DNA of 59,173 nucleotides from Prevotella sp. (GTDB lineage: Bacteria > Bacteroidota > Bacteroidia > Bacteroidales > Bacteroidaceae), in contig JALEVZ010000030.1 in the NCBI GenBank assembly GCA_022788105.1, positions 1 to 59,173 on the forward strand, in the 5' to 3' direction. Below the pieces are notes generated by a model that was not told the origin of the DNA, did no database searches, and saw only the letters and a program-made list of their open reading frames with translations. Shown here one piece after another: positions 15,280 through 23,856 of the stretch; within the stretch, counting starts at the first letter, position 1; the number at the start of each line of letters is the position of its first letter. The translations under genes were made by a program, and so were the position numbers.

Positions 15280-17430
15280 CTATACTATCTTAAATCTTAC
15301 ACGAAAGGAATGGGCCTGCTCATCCCAATTTGTTCCGAGCATGACAAAGCGCCCTATTTGTGCTGTAGAACGCACATGCTTGCCGACGCAAGGACAGACG
15401 TCGTAGTCGCCGATGCGCACAAGGCGTATCTTCTGCGACACATTCTCTGGCAGACGGTCTACCCCAATGCCTTCCGGCATGTTGTCGATGTCAACATACT
15501 CGTAGATGACGGGCAGGTCTTCTGCAATGAGGTCGTTCATGCGCGTCTCTATCTCCTTCTCTTCCTTACGCGAAGGCTTATGGTCGAGCGTGAAGCTCAT
15601 CTTGCTTTTCTTGCGTTCGATGTGCGCATTATCGGAGCGTCCACACCCAAACATCCTCACCATGGTCTGGTTCAGGAGATGCTCTGCCGTATGTGCCGGC
15701 GGAAACTCGTCCTTGTGATGTTCATTCAATTCAAAATCGTCGTTGACCATATTCTTATCTTTTACGTTGAACTTCAACACTATGCCTCCGTAGCCAGGTA
15801 CATGGAGTCTCACATTGCTATTCGGCTCCATCGTCACGGTATGGCTGTCACCTGTCAACAGATTGACAGAGCGATACGAAGCAGGATGGATGCGCAGAAA
15901 GTCCATGGCATGGGCAGGTATGTAAACGTCGCAGTCGACATCGTCGCAACGGAAGTTTGCTGCTACCAACAGCACCTCATCGTCACATTTACGAATAAAC
16001 GTATATATCTGATTGTCAATCTCTTTATTTACATACATTAAATCATAGAATTCACCTTCGGTCACAGCCTTTTCACTTGAAGCCAAGCGCAATATCGCCT
16101 GATAGTCGGAATGAAGTTGCCGCTCTTCGTTCGTGAGCATGCCCTTGTCAACAAAAGCATGGTAGAGAGAGTCTACTGTCCAATAATCAAAGATGGTTGT
16201 TCTACCGTCACGACCGCTGAATCCTTCTTCGTCCATGCCGCGTTCACCATATTCCTGACCTGCATAAAGCATTATAGGGTTGCTCCCCATCAACGCGAGA
16301 CAGAGCCACGGAGCAAGTCCTTTCCTTGCATCGCCAGCAAAAAAGTCGCTGGCTATACGCTGCTCATCGTGGTTTTCGAGGAAATACAGCATGTGGCTCT
16401 TTATGTCGTCGACAGACTGCCACGCTGCCGTCATGGCTGCGGTGGAGGCTTCTGGTCGGCACATTATGTCCCTAACGCTGTCGTACATACCCACCTTGTC
16501 ATAAAGGTAGTCAAATCCTGCGCCAACATACACACGATATAGAGCCGGGTTATAGACCTCTCCTATAAAGAGAATCTCCGGATAGTGCTGCTTTACAGCC
16601 GTCGTTGCGTAGCTCCAGAACTCATGCGGCACCATCTCTGCCATGTCACATCTGAACGCATCCACGCCCTTTGAAGCCCAAAACAGAAGTATGTCTGTCA
16701 TCTTCTTCCATGTGTCGGGGACCGGAGAGAAATGCACCGACTTTCCACCAGCATCGCAATAGTCCACTCCATAGTTCAGCTTGACGGTCTCATACCAGTC
16801 ATTGCGACCTGGATGCTCGTCAAAATGGTCGTTGCCTGTAGCCTTTGCAGGAAACTCCTTATAGCTTTCCTTCTCATCGCCACGGCTGTCAAACTCTGGC
16901 GAAAACTCCCGTCCCGTGCAATAGTAGAAGTTGTTAGAGGCAGAAAAGTGCATGTTAACGTCGTCGTTTTCGCCCAAATCCACCACTCCTTCGGGTTTTG
17001 CAATCGAGCGATACTGTCTTGCAACGTGGTTTGGCACGAAGTCTATTATCACCTTCATGCCTGCCTTATGGGTACGTGCCAACAGTTCTTCAAACTCGCG
17101 CATACGCCCAGGGACATCCTCTGCCAAGTCCGGGTCTATGTCATAATAGTCGCATATAGCATAAGGCGAGCCCGCCTTACCTTTCACCACACCTGGGTGT
17201 TGACGCGGAATGCCGTAAGAAGAATAGTCGGTAGTCGTAGCATGGCGAATCACCCCCGTGTACCACACATGACTTACTCCCATATTACGTATTCTCTGGA
17301 GCACTCCATCGTCGAAGAAGTTCATCTTTCCGCAACCATTTTCGCTAAGCGTTCCGTTATATTTACGCTTAAGGCAGGTGTTTCCGAAAAGACGTGTAAA
17401 TATCTGATAAATAATAATTTTACTTGTCAT
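15280..17430 (-). CDS. GH13 alpha-amylase-family enzyme fused to AlaX-like tRNA-editing domain
   Basis: Residues about 1-560 are a GH13 alpha-glucan hydrolase: opening KIIIYQIFTRLFGN, nucleophile Asp in DAFRCDMAEM (about 262), acid/base Glu in FIGEVYNP (about 290), and the NHD motif in FLENHDEQR (about 352). No signal peptide is seen, so it acts in the cytoplasm. Residues about 565-716 are unrelated to amylases. They carry HTAEH (about 580) and CVGKH (about 682), the HxxxH and CxxxH zinc ligands of the alanyl/threonyl-tRNA synthetase second additional domain and of free AlaX editing proteins. The frame is continuous across the junction, with an internal Met (KNMVNDDFELNE) where a separate gene could once have started. 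Start chosen at 17430 (MTSKIIIYQ) over 17451. Whether the fusion is real or reflects a lost stop codon is open. Confidence 0.88.
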   Translation of the reverse strand: MTSKIIIYQIFTRLFGNTCLKRKYNGTLSENGCGKMNFFDDGVLQRIRNMGVSHVWYTGVIRHATTTDYSSYGIPRQHPGVVKGKAGSPYAICDYYDIDPDLAEDVPGRMREFEELLARTHKAGMKVIIDFVPNHVARQYRSIAKPEGVVDLGENDDVNMHFSASNNFYYCTGREFSPEFDSRGDEKESYKEFPAKATGNDHFDEHPGRNDWYETVKLNYGVDYCDAGGKSVHFSPVPDTWKKMTDILLFWASKGVDAFRCDMAEMVPHEFWSYATTAVKQHYPEILFIGEVYNPALYRVYVGAGFDYLYDKVGMYDSVRDIMCRPEASTAAMTAAWQSVDDIKSHMLYFLENHDEQRIASDFFAGDARKGLAPWLCLALMGSNPIMLYAGQEYGERGMDEEGFSGRDGRTTIFDYWTVDSLYHAFVDKGMLTNEERQLHSDYQAILRLASSEKAVTEGEFYDLMYVNKEIDNQIYTFIRKCDDEVLLVAANFRCDDVDCDVYIPAHAMDFLRIHPASYRSVNLLTGDSHTVTMEPNSNVRLHVPGYGGIVLKFNVKDKNMVNDDFELNEHHKDEFPPAHTAEHLLNQTMVRMFGCGRSDNAHIERKKSKMSFTLDHKPSRKEEKEIETRMNDLIAEDLPVIYEYVDIDNMPEGIGVDRLPENVSQKIRLVRIGDYDVCPCVGKHVRSTAQIGRFVMLGTNWDEQAHSFRVRFKIV

Positions 17431-17500
17431 ACATCCGAAATATTTTCGCAAGCATCACTATATAGAAATAGGTTATTAGTCTTAAGTGTTCAAATGACAA

Positions 17501-17533
17501 AATCCCTATCGTACACGCCGTACGACAGGGATT
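17501..17533 (-). terminator. Terminator after fabD
   Basis: AATCCCTGTCGTAC pairs with GTACGATAGGGATT on the minus strand (one mismatch) and is followed by TTTTG, 38 nt past the fabD stop. Confidence 0.75.
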
Positions 17534-17570
17534 TTTCCTTTTATTACGTTACAGACGTCAATTCTTTCTA

Positions 17571-18461
17571 TTATGCGTTAACACCGTGGGCAGCAACATC
17601 CTTGTTAATTCGGCCAATCATGCCCTGAAGCACCTTGCCCGGTCCACACTCTGTAAAGTCATCAGCACCGTCGGCAATCATGTTGTTTATGGTTTCTGTC
17701 CAACGCACGCTGCTTGTCAGCTGTGCAATGAGGTTTGCCTTGATGGCAGCAGGCTCTGTATAAGGCTTTCCGTCAACGTTCTGGTAAACGGGGCAGCACG
17801 GTGTCTTGAACTCTGTAGCCTCGATAGCCTTCTGCAACTCTTCCTTTGCAGGGTTCATAAGCGGTGAGTGGAACGCACCACCGACCTTAACAGGAAGAGC
17901 GCGCTTAGCTCCTGCAGCCTTCAGTTTCTCGCAAGCGGCGTTTATACCATTAACGGTTCCGCTTATCACGAGCTGGCCAGGGCAGTTGTAGTTGGCAGCA
18001 ACAACAGTCTCACCATCGTTGCTCACCTCTGCGCAGATAGCTTCAATTGTGTCGTCGGGCAATCCGATAACAGCAGCCATCGTTCCAGGTGCTGCCTCAC
18101 ATGCCTTCTGCATAGCCATAGCACGAGCGCTTACGAGACGCAAACCGTCCTCAAAGCTCAGAGCACCAGCAGCAACAAGAGCTGAGAACTCGCCGAGTGA
18201 ATGGCCTGCTACCATTGCAGGAGCGAAGTCGTCGCCAAGGCAAAGTGCCGACACCACGCTGTGCAGGAACACTGCAGGCTGTGTCACCTTTGTCTGCTTG
18301 AGTTCTTCGTCGGTTCCATTGAACATCACATTTGTGATGCTGAAACCAAGTATTTGGTCGGCCTTATCAAAGAGTTCTTTTGCCAAAGGATTGGTCTCAT
18401 AGAGATCCTTGCCCATTCCTACGAACTGAGCGCCCTGTCCGGGAAAAACAAATGCTTTCAT
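17571..18461 (-). CDS. fabD: Malonyl-CoA:ACP transacylase
   Basis: Loads malonyl groups onto acyl carrier protein for fatty acid synthesis. The 296 residues show the opening MKAFVFPGQGAQFVGMG, the serine nucleophile in GHSLGE (about residue 91), and the active-site His region GGAFHSPLM. The ending TECGPGKVLQGMIGRI is also typical. Length is normal. It has its own promoter (18539-18569) and terminator, so it appears to be a single-gene unit here rather than part of a fab cluster. Confidence 0.97.
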   Translation of the reverse strand: MKAFVFPGQGAQFVGMGKDLYETNPLAKELFDKADQILGFSITNVMFNGTDEELKQTKVTQPAVFLHSVVSALCLGDDFAPAMVAGHSLGEFSALVAAGALSFEDGLRLVSARAMAMQKACEAAPGTMAAVIGLPDDTIEAICAEVSNDGETVVAANYNCPGQLVISGTVNGINAACEKLKAAGAKRALPVKVGGAFHSPLMNPAKEELQKAIEATEFKTPCCPVYQNVDGKPYTEPAAIKANLIAQLTSSVRWTETINNMIADGADDFTECGPGKVLQGMIGRINKDVAAHGVNA

Positions 18462-18781
18462 ATCTTTTATTGTTAAATTTGGTTTCTGACTTTCGTCATG
18501 TCTGCAAACACGGCAGACACGACTCTACTTAATCGCTGCAAAATTAATAAATTATCGTGTAACTACAAAACAAAACGCAAGCAAGCGAACGCCATTTTGC
18601 AGTAAAATCTATGTTTTTCGTTCGCTTTTTTCACAATTTTTACTTAACTTAGCATCCAAAAAGACAAATAAGGTGCAAAGGAACTCAGTAAAAAAGCTAA
18701 ATGACTCAGCTTAAAACGCCAAGAAGCTCCGTTTATACAACGTAAAAAGTTCAGTTTACAGCACTACAGACACATCACAAT
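18462..18781. other. Divergent spacer between fabD and gamma-carbonic anhydrase
   Basis: A 320-nt spacer with the fabD promoter. A weak plus-strand -7 box TAACTTAG lies at 18645-18652, and a 7-bp inverted repeat GCGAACG/CGTTCGC with a long loop spans 18585-18625. No gene or RNA was recognised. Confidence 0.5.
18539..18569 (-). promoter_or_regulatory. Promoter of fabD
   Basis: TTTG (18566-18569) and TAATTTTG (18539-18546) on the minus strand are 19 nt apart, a good Bacteroidota -33/-7 pair. The fabD start is 77 nt downstream. Confidence 0.7.
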
Positions 18782-19282
18782 ATGGCAATAATCAAAAGCA
18801 TTGAAGGCAAGACCCCGAAATGGGGAAGCAACTGTTTTATAGCAGAAAACGCAACATTGTGCGGCGACTGCACGTTAGGAGACGACTGCAGCGTGTGGTA
18901 CAGCGCGGTACTAAGGTCTGACGTCGACGCGATAAGGTGTGGCAATAGAGTCAACATACAAGACTGTGCATGCATACACCAGACCGCTACCATGCCCTGC
19001 ATACTTGAAGATGACGTGTCCGTCGGGCACGGAGCAGTGGTGCATGGCGCCGTAGTACGCAAGGGAGCGCTCATCGGAATGAACGCCACCGTGCTTGACA
19101 GAAGCGATATAGGAGAAGGCGCCATCATTGCAGCAGGTGCCGTTGTGGTGCAAGGCACAAAGGTTCCGGCACACGAAATATGGGCGGGTATCCCAGCAAA
19201 GAAGGTGAAAGACTGCCAACCCGGACAAGCAGAAGAGTTTGCCAAGCACTACGCCGGCTACATAAAAGACTGGCACAAGTAG
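18782..19282 (+). CDS. Gamma-class carbonic anhydrase family protein
   Basis: A 166-residue left-handed beta-helix protein with the hexapeptide-repeat pattern (for example GDCTLGDDCSVWYSAVLR). Histidines at CIHQT and GHGAVVHG occupy the positions of the zinc ligands in gamma carbonic anhydrases. The conserved ending is AGIPAKKVKD. It may hydrate CO2 or act on a related small acyl substrate; family members are often annotated only as YrdA/PaaY-like. It stands in front of a lipoprotein gene with no obvious functional link. Confidence 0.9.
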   Translation: MAIIKSIEGKTPKWGSNCFIAENATLCGDCTLGDDCSVWYSAVLRSDVDAIRCGNRVNIQDCACIHQTATMPCILEDDVSVGHGAVVHGAVVRKGALIGMNATVLDRSDIGEGAIIAAGAVVVQGTKVPAHEIWAGIPAKKVKDCQPGQAEEFAKHYAGYIKDWHK

Positions 19283-19387
19283 ATATTTGGCAAGTATTAA
19301 AAAACTGCGCACATAATTATCCGATATTATTCAATTAAGCTTTGCGGGCACGCAATATATTTCACACAAAAGCGTTATAAAGCATAT

Positions 19388-20863
19388 ATGAAATCATTAA
19401 GACATTTATTATATACTTTATGCATGTCGTTTGCCGTCGCCGCAGTCATTTCCTGCGACGACGACACCTTCGGCACATCCCCATCGCTATCGCTTACATT
19501 CTCTACCGACACCGTACGACTCGACACTCTGTTCTCCACCGTCCCCTCCTCCACACGTTCGTTCTGGGTGTACAACAAGTCTGGCGACGGCATACGGTGC
19601 GCTACAGTAAAGCAAGAACGCGGCAACCAATCTGGTTTCCGTGTAAACGTACATGGCATCTACCTTGGTCAGACAAACGGATATGCCACCAACGAGATAG
19701 AGATAAGAAACAATGACAGCATCAGAGTGTATGTTGAGGCTACGCTCCCCAACAATTACAAGGGCAAACCCGTATCTATTGAAGACAACTTAGTGTTCAC
19801 TCTTGAAAGCGGACGACAGCAAAAGGTGAACCTCAACGCGTTTGCTTGGGATGCGCGCATTATGAAAAACGTGGTCATAAAGGAAGACGCCACGCTGGCA
19901 ACGACAGACAAGCCGATTGTCATATATGGCGGCATTGATGTCAAAGAGGGCGCCACGCTAACCATTGCGCCAGGCACCACCATCTACTTCCACGGCGACG
20001 GAGGCATGGCAATATCTGGTAAGCTTATCTGCAACGGCACACAAGAGGCACCCATCACGCTCCGTGGCGACCGTCTCGACAACATGTTCGACTACTTGCC
20101 ATACGACAATATCAGCGGCCAGTGGAAAGGGATACACATAAAAGAAGGCTCATACGACAACATCATAAGCCACACCGACATACACGGTACCTACGATGGC
20201 ATTGTCGCCGACTCGTCCGACGTGACGAAAACAAAGCTCACTATCGAGAACTCCATTGTCCACAACTGCCAGGGCTATGGCCTTATGTCCGTAAATTCAA
20301 AGCTGATTATAAACAACTGCCAGCTCACCAACACTCTCAAAGACTGCTTGTTTGCCGACGGCGGAGACGTAACGGTGAACAATACCACCATGGCACAGTT
20401 CTACCCCTTTGACTCCAAACGCGGCTATGCCATCCATTTCTCGGCAGCAAACCACCCATTGCTAAACTTGAACTGCGCCAACTCCATCATAACCGGCTAT
20501 GGTAATGACGAACTATCTGGCGAGAGCGACGCAGAGTCAGACAACGCTAACGAGTTCAACTTCAGCAACTGCCTCATCCGAACGCCAAAGATAACGACAG
20601 ACGACAGCATCCGTTTCACACGCGTCGAATACGAAGATGTTGAAGACACCATAGCCTATGGCGCCAAAAACTTCAAACTTGTCGACGGCAATAAGCAGCG
20701 ATATGACTTCCGTCTGAGCGCGAAATCACACGCCATCGGACTTGCCGACAAAGAGACTGCTCTCCCTTGCGACAGACTCGGCACCAAGCGCGACGACCAA
20801 CCCGACGCCGGTGCGTATGAATATGTAGAAGAAGAAAACAGCCTAACGAAAACAAACCTATAA
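19388..20863 (+). CDS. Right-handed beta-helix surface lipoprotein
   Basis: A 491-residue protein with a lipoprotein signal peptide: hydrophobic h-region, lipobox VISC, Cys at about residue 23. The cysteine is followed directly by DDD, the acidic pattern that in Bacteroidota marks export to the cell surface. The first part (to about residue 140) looks like a small beta-sandwich. From about residue 165 to 400 the sequence has parallel beta-helix features, with repeated Ile/Val/Asn-rich turns such as GGIDVKEGATLTIAPGTTIYF and LTIENSIVHNCQGYGL. It ends RDDQPDAGAYEY, often seen in such proteins. Substrate or partner is unknown; a polysaccharide-related or adhesive role is possible. Confidence 0.85.
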   Translation: MKSLRHLLYTLCMSFAVAAVISCDDDTFGTSPSLSLTFSTDTVRLDTLFSTVPSSTRSFWVYNKSGDGIRCATVKQERGNQSGFRVNVHGIYLGQTNGYATNEIEIRNNDSIRVYVEATLPNNYKGKPVSIEDNLVFTLESGRQQKVNLNAFAWDARIMKNVVIKEDATLATTDKPIVIYGGIDVKEGATLTIAPGTTIYFHGDGGMAISGKLICNGTQEAPITLRGDRLDNMFDYLPYDNISGQWKGIHIKEGSYDNIISHTDIHGTYDGIVADSSDVTKTKLTIENSIVHNCQGYGLMSVNSKLIINNCQLTNTLKDCLFADGGDVTVNNTTMAQFYPFDSKRGYAIHFSAANHPLLNLNCANSIITGYGNDELSGESDAESDNANEFNFSNCLIRTPKITTDDSIRFTRVEYEDVEDTIAYGAKNFKLVDGNKQRYDFRLSAKSHAIGLADKETALPCDRLGTKRDDQPDAGAYEYVEEENSLTKTNL

Positions 20864-20874
20864 AACTGTAAAAC

Positions 20875-21354
20875 ATGAAAGAGATAGAGATTTCAATAAA
20901 AATACGGCACTACCAACTGGAGGAGCTGCCAGAAGAAGAGCGCGAACTGGTAAACACCGCTATCAAAGCGACAGACAACGCATACGCAGACTATAGCCAT
21001 TTCTACGTCGGAGCAGCGCTAAGACTAAGCGATGGCACCGTGGTTATAGGCGCAAACCAAGAAAACGCAGCCTATCCCTCAGGACTTTGCGCCGAGCGTA
21101 CAGCCATATTTGCAGCCCAAGCCAACCACCCCGACAAGCACATAACATGTCTTGCCATAGCAGCAAGAAACGACAACGGACTGCTCAAAAGCCCCATCAC
21201 TCCGTGCGGAGCATGTCGACAGGTCATCGTGGGTGTTGAAGACCGGTATAAGAAACCCATCAAAATCATGCTCTACGGCACTGATGGAGTCTATTGTTTA
21301 GAGTCGGCACGCGACCTTATGCCCCTGTCCTTCATCGACGACAACATGAAATAG
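20875..21354 (+). CDS. cdd: Cytidine deaminase
   Basis: Converts cytidine and deoxycytidine to uridine and deoxyuridine in pyrimidine salvage. The 159 residues contain both zinc-site motifs: CAERTA with the catalytic Glu (about residue 72) and PCGACRQ. The N-terminal SHFYVGAALRLSDG block is conserved. It begins 11 nt after the beta-helix lipoprotein, so the two are probably on one transcript, which ends at the hairpin at 21428. Confidence 0.95.
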   Translation: MKEIEISIKIRHYQLEELPEEERELVNTAIKATDNAYADYSHFYVGAALRLSDGTVVIGANQENAAYPSGLCAERTAIFAAQANHPDKHITCLAIAARNDNGLLKSPITPCGACRQVIVGVEDRYKKPIKIMLYGTDGVYCLESARDLMPLSFIDDNMK

Positions 21355-21427
21355 CCCGTCCGCAACGTCTGTCCACACGGCAAGTTACACTATACAAGAT
21401 AGTAATGGAGAAAAACTAAAAGAATAT

Positions 21428-21455
21428 AAATCGGCGCGACAAACGCCGATTTTAT
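21428..21455 (+). terminator. Terminator after cdd
   Basis: AAATCGGCG pairs with CGCCGATTT around a 7-nt loop, followed by TATC. It is short but perfectly paired. Confidence 0.65.
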
Positions 21456-21487
21456 CACTATACTTTCTCTCTTTACCTTTTTTTTAG

Positions 21488-21495
21488 TAACTTTG
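21488..21495 (+). promoter_or_regulatory. -7 box of the mmd operon promoter
   Basis: TAACTTTG matches the Bacteroidota consensus, with a near-consensus TTTC about 20 nt upstream. It implies a leader of roughly 170 nt. Confidence 0.55.
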
Positions 21496-21673
21496 CAACC
21501 TGTACAAGCCCCACAATCATCCGATTATGTCGGGCTAAGGCGCCCTTTATAGATGTGCAATATGCCACAAATATATAGGCAAGACACCTATAATATATAG
21601 GTAACACGTCCATTATGTACATACGCCCCACCCTTTCAATATAAAGAAAACACTATAAAATAAATAATATTTT

Positions 21674-23227
21674 ATGAGCAAACAATTAGAGAAAATCAAG
21701 GAGCTTATCGCCAAGCGCGAGAAAGCCCGTCTCGGAGGCGGAGAGACAGCCATTGAGAAACAGCATGCACGCGGCAAATACACAGCACGCGAGCGCATAG
21801 AGATGCTCGTGGATAAAGACTCATTCGAAGAGTACGACATGTTCAAGCTCCATCGTTGCCACAACTTCGGCATGGAGAAGAAGCAGTACTTGGGCGACGG
21901 TGTCGTTGCAGGTTCTGCAACAATAGACGGTCGTCTGGTATATGTTTACGCACAGGACTTCACCGTAAACGGCGGTTCTCTTTCTGAGACCATGTCACAG
22001 AAAATCTGCAAGGTGATGGATATGGCCATGACTATGGGCGCTCCTGTCATCCGCATGAACGACTCTGGCGGCGCACGTATTCAGGAAGGCATCTGCGCAC
22101 TCGCTGGATATGGTGAGATCTTCGAGCGCAACATACTTGCAAGCGGCGTCATTCCGCAGATCTCAGGCATCTTCGGTCCTTGCGCCGGAGGAGCAGTTTA
22201 CTCCCCTGCCCTCACCGACTTCATCCTCATGATGGAGAACACCTCTTACATGTTCCTTACTGGTCCGAAGGTTGTAAAGACCGTTACTGGCGAGGACATC
22301 GACTCTGAACATCTTGGAGGAGCTTCCGTACACGCCACAAAGAGCGGTGTGACACACTTCACTGCCAAGACAGAGGAAGAAGCTATGGAACTCATAAAGA
22401 CCCTTCTGAGCTACATCCCCTCCAACAATACGGAAGAGGCTCCACGCGTAGAGTGTACCGACCCCATCGACCGTAAGGAAGACCTGCTCAACGAGATATT
22501 GCCCGACGACCCCAACAAGGCATACAACATGTACAAGGTCATCAGCGCCATCACCGACAACGGAGAGTTCTTCGAGGTGCAGCCCAAGTTCGCAAAGAAC
22601 ATTATCACAGGCTTCGCACGCTTCAACGGACAGAGCGTCGGCATCGTTGCCAACCAGCCGTCATGCTACGCTGGTGTGCTCGACACCAACGCATCACGTA
22701 AGGGCGCACGCTTCGTACGTTTCTGCGACGCATTCAACATACCTATCGTTTCACTCGTAGACGTGCCCGGTTTCCTCCCCGGAACAGGCCAGGAGTACAA
22801 CGCTGTGATTCTGCACGGCGCACAGTTGCTCTACGCTTACGGCGAGGCAACAGTTCCCAAGATCACCATCACATTGCGTAAGAGCTACGGTGGAAGCCAT
22901 ATCGTGATGGGCTGCAAGCAGCTGCGTGCAGACCTCAACTTCGCATGGCCCACATCAGAGATAGCAGTAATGGGTGCCTCAGGCGCTGTAGCAGTGCTCT
23001 GTGCTAAGGAAGCCAAGAGCCACGAAGACCCAAAGGCGTTCCTTGCAGAGAAGGAAGAGGAGTACACAGAGATGTTTGCAAACCCATACCAGGCAGCACA
23101 GTACGGCTACATCGACGACGTTATAGAGCCGCGCAACACCCGCTTCCGCATCTGCCGCGGTCTGGCACAGCTTGCTACCAAGCGTCAGTCGCTGCCCGCT
23201 AAGAAGCACGGATGCATGCCCATGTAA
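21674..23227 (+). CDS. Biotin-dependent acyl-CoA carboxylase/decarboxylase, carboxyltransferase subunit (methylmalonyl-CoA type)
   Basis: A 517-residue protein of the crotonase-like carboxyltransferase family that moves CO2 between a biotin carrier and propionyl-CoA or methylmalonyl-CoA. The N-terminal half carries MNDSGGARIQEG and FGPCAGGAVYSPALTDF. The C-terminal half carries DVPGFLPGTGQEYNAVI and SYGGSHIVMGCKQL, the acyl-CoA and biotin binding loops. It is closest in character to MmdA/PccB. It is followed by a small gene and a biotin carrier in the order of anaerobe mmd operons, so a role in the succinate-propionate pathway is likely. Confidence 0.92.
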   Translation: MSKQLEKIKELIAKREKARLGGGETAIEKQHARGKYTARERIEMLVDKDSFEEYDMFKLHRCHNFGMEKKQYLGDGVVAGSATIDGRLVYVYAQDFTVNGGSLSETMSQKICKVMDMAMTMGAPVIRMNDSGGARIQEGICALAGYGEIFERNILASGVIPQISGIFGPCAGGAVYSPALTDFILMMENTSYMFLTGPKVVKTVTGEDIDSEHLGGASVHATKSGVTHFTAKTEEEAMELIKTLLSYIPSNNTEEAPRVECTDPIDRKEDLLNEILPDDPNKAYNMYKVISAITDNGEFFEVQPKFAKNIITGFARFNGQSVGIVANQPSCYAGVLDTNASRKGARFVRFCDAFNIPIVSLVDVPGFLPGTGQEYNAVILHGAQLLYAYGEATVPKITITLRKSYGGSHIVMGCKQLRADLNFAWPTSEIAVMGASGAVAVLCAKEAKSHEDPKAFLAEKEEEYTEMFANPYQAAQYGYIDDVIEPRNTRFRICRGLAQLATKRQSLPAKKHGCMPM

Positions 23228-23251
23228 TTGATTATAAAAAGAAACCGAAAT

Positions 23252-23419
23252 ATGGCAACAGCAGACAAGAACATATTCGCAGCCATTGCCCTGGCCTTGC
23301 ATGAGTTCAAGGGCAACAATGTGCACGACAAAGAGCCTGGGGTCATCACCATCAAGCCCCGCTTCACTCTTTGGAATGCCAAGTTTCAGGTAATGACATC
23401 AAAACCAGAAAGAAAATGA
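23252..23419 (+). CDS. Small protein between carboxyltransferase and biotin carrier
   Basis: A 55-residue soluble protein (MATADKNIFAAIALALHEF onward) with no membrane segment. A small protein of this kind recurs between the carboxyltransferase and the biotin carrier in Bacteroidota operons; its function is not known to me. It is not a canonical OadG gamma subunit, since the N-terminal membrane helix is missing. The start at 23252 is preferred over 23228, which sits in the intercistronic gap. Its stop overlaps the biotin-carrier start by ATGA. Confidence 0.75.
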   Translation: MATADKNIFAAIALALHEFKGNNVHDKEPGVITIKPRFTLWNAKFQVMTSKPERK

Positions 23420-23847
23420 AAGAATACAAATATACCATCGACGGCAAAGAATACAAGGTAGAAATCGGCGACATCAACGAGAATGTAGCTGACGTAACCG
23501 TCAACGGCGAGAGTTTCAAGGTAGAAATGGAGCCGGAACCCGAACCAGAAAAGAAGAAGGTTGTAGTAGCTGCTGCTGCGGCACAGGCCGAGTCAGCAGA
23601 CGCCGGCACAGCATCGGCAGCAAACGTCAACACCGCCAACGCAGTAAAGGCTCCACTGCCAGGAGTCATCACTGAGATAAAGGTAAATGTCGGCGACACC
23701 GTGAGCGCTGGCGACACCGTTGTTGTTCTTGAAGCCATGAAGATGGCAAACAACATCGAAGCAGAAAAGGGCGGTAAGGTAACTGCTATCTGCGTGAAGC
23801 AGGGCGAGAGCGTCATGGAAGACTCTCCGCTGGTTGTGATTGAGTAA
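23416..23847 (+). CDS. Biotin carboxyl carrier protein of the mmd operon
   Basis: A 143-residue biotin carrier. A small N-terminal domain (to about residue 40) is followed by a flexible Pro/Glu- and Ala-rich linker and a C-terminal biotinyl domain. The domain has the modified lysine in EAMKMAN and the flanking LPGVITEIKVNVGDTVSAG. It is translated through an ATGA overlap with the preceding small gene. The start MKEYKYTIDGKEYKVEIG is preferred over an in-frame ATG 45 nt earlier inside that gene. Confidence 0.93.
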   Translation: MKEYKYTIDGKEYKVEIGDINENVADVTVNGESFKVEMEPEPEPEKKKVVVAAAAAQAESADAGTASAANVNTANAVKAPLPGVITEIKVNVGDTVSAGDTVVVLEAMKMANNIEAEKGGKVTAICVKQGESVMEDSPLVVIE

Positions 23848-23856
23848 CAGAGACTT

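Larger units (their letters stand above)
21355..21673. other. Spacer and leader ahead of the carboxylase operon
   Basis: The 319-nt spacer holds the cdd terminator, a -7 box (21488-21495) and then a leader of about 170 nt. The leader contains the inverted repeat ACCTATA-ATA-TATAGGT (21586-21602) and a third related half (ATATATAGG, 21571-21579). No known riboswitch was recognised. Confidence 0.55.

Noticed and set aside
15085..16041. 318-codon plus-strand frame opposite the AlaX-like end of the GH13 fusion
   Set aside because: Considered because the fusion junction is odd, but the residues look random and the zinc-site motifs are on the minus strand.
16732..17628. 298-codon plus-strand frame opposite the GH13 gene
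   Set aside because: Composition rich in Cys, His and Arg, no family resemblance, and full overlap with a well-supported minus-strand gene and the fabD 3' end.
18585..18625. Terminator from GCGAACG/CGTTCGC followed by T-run
   Set aside because: The loop of 27 nt is too long for a convincing intrinsic terminator, and no gene ends just upstream.
21500..21673. Riboswitch in the mmd leader
   Set aside because: I could not match conserved cobalamin- or other riboswitch cores; only a short inverted repeat is visible.
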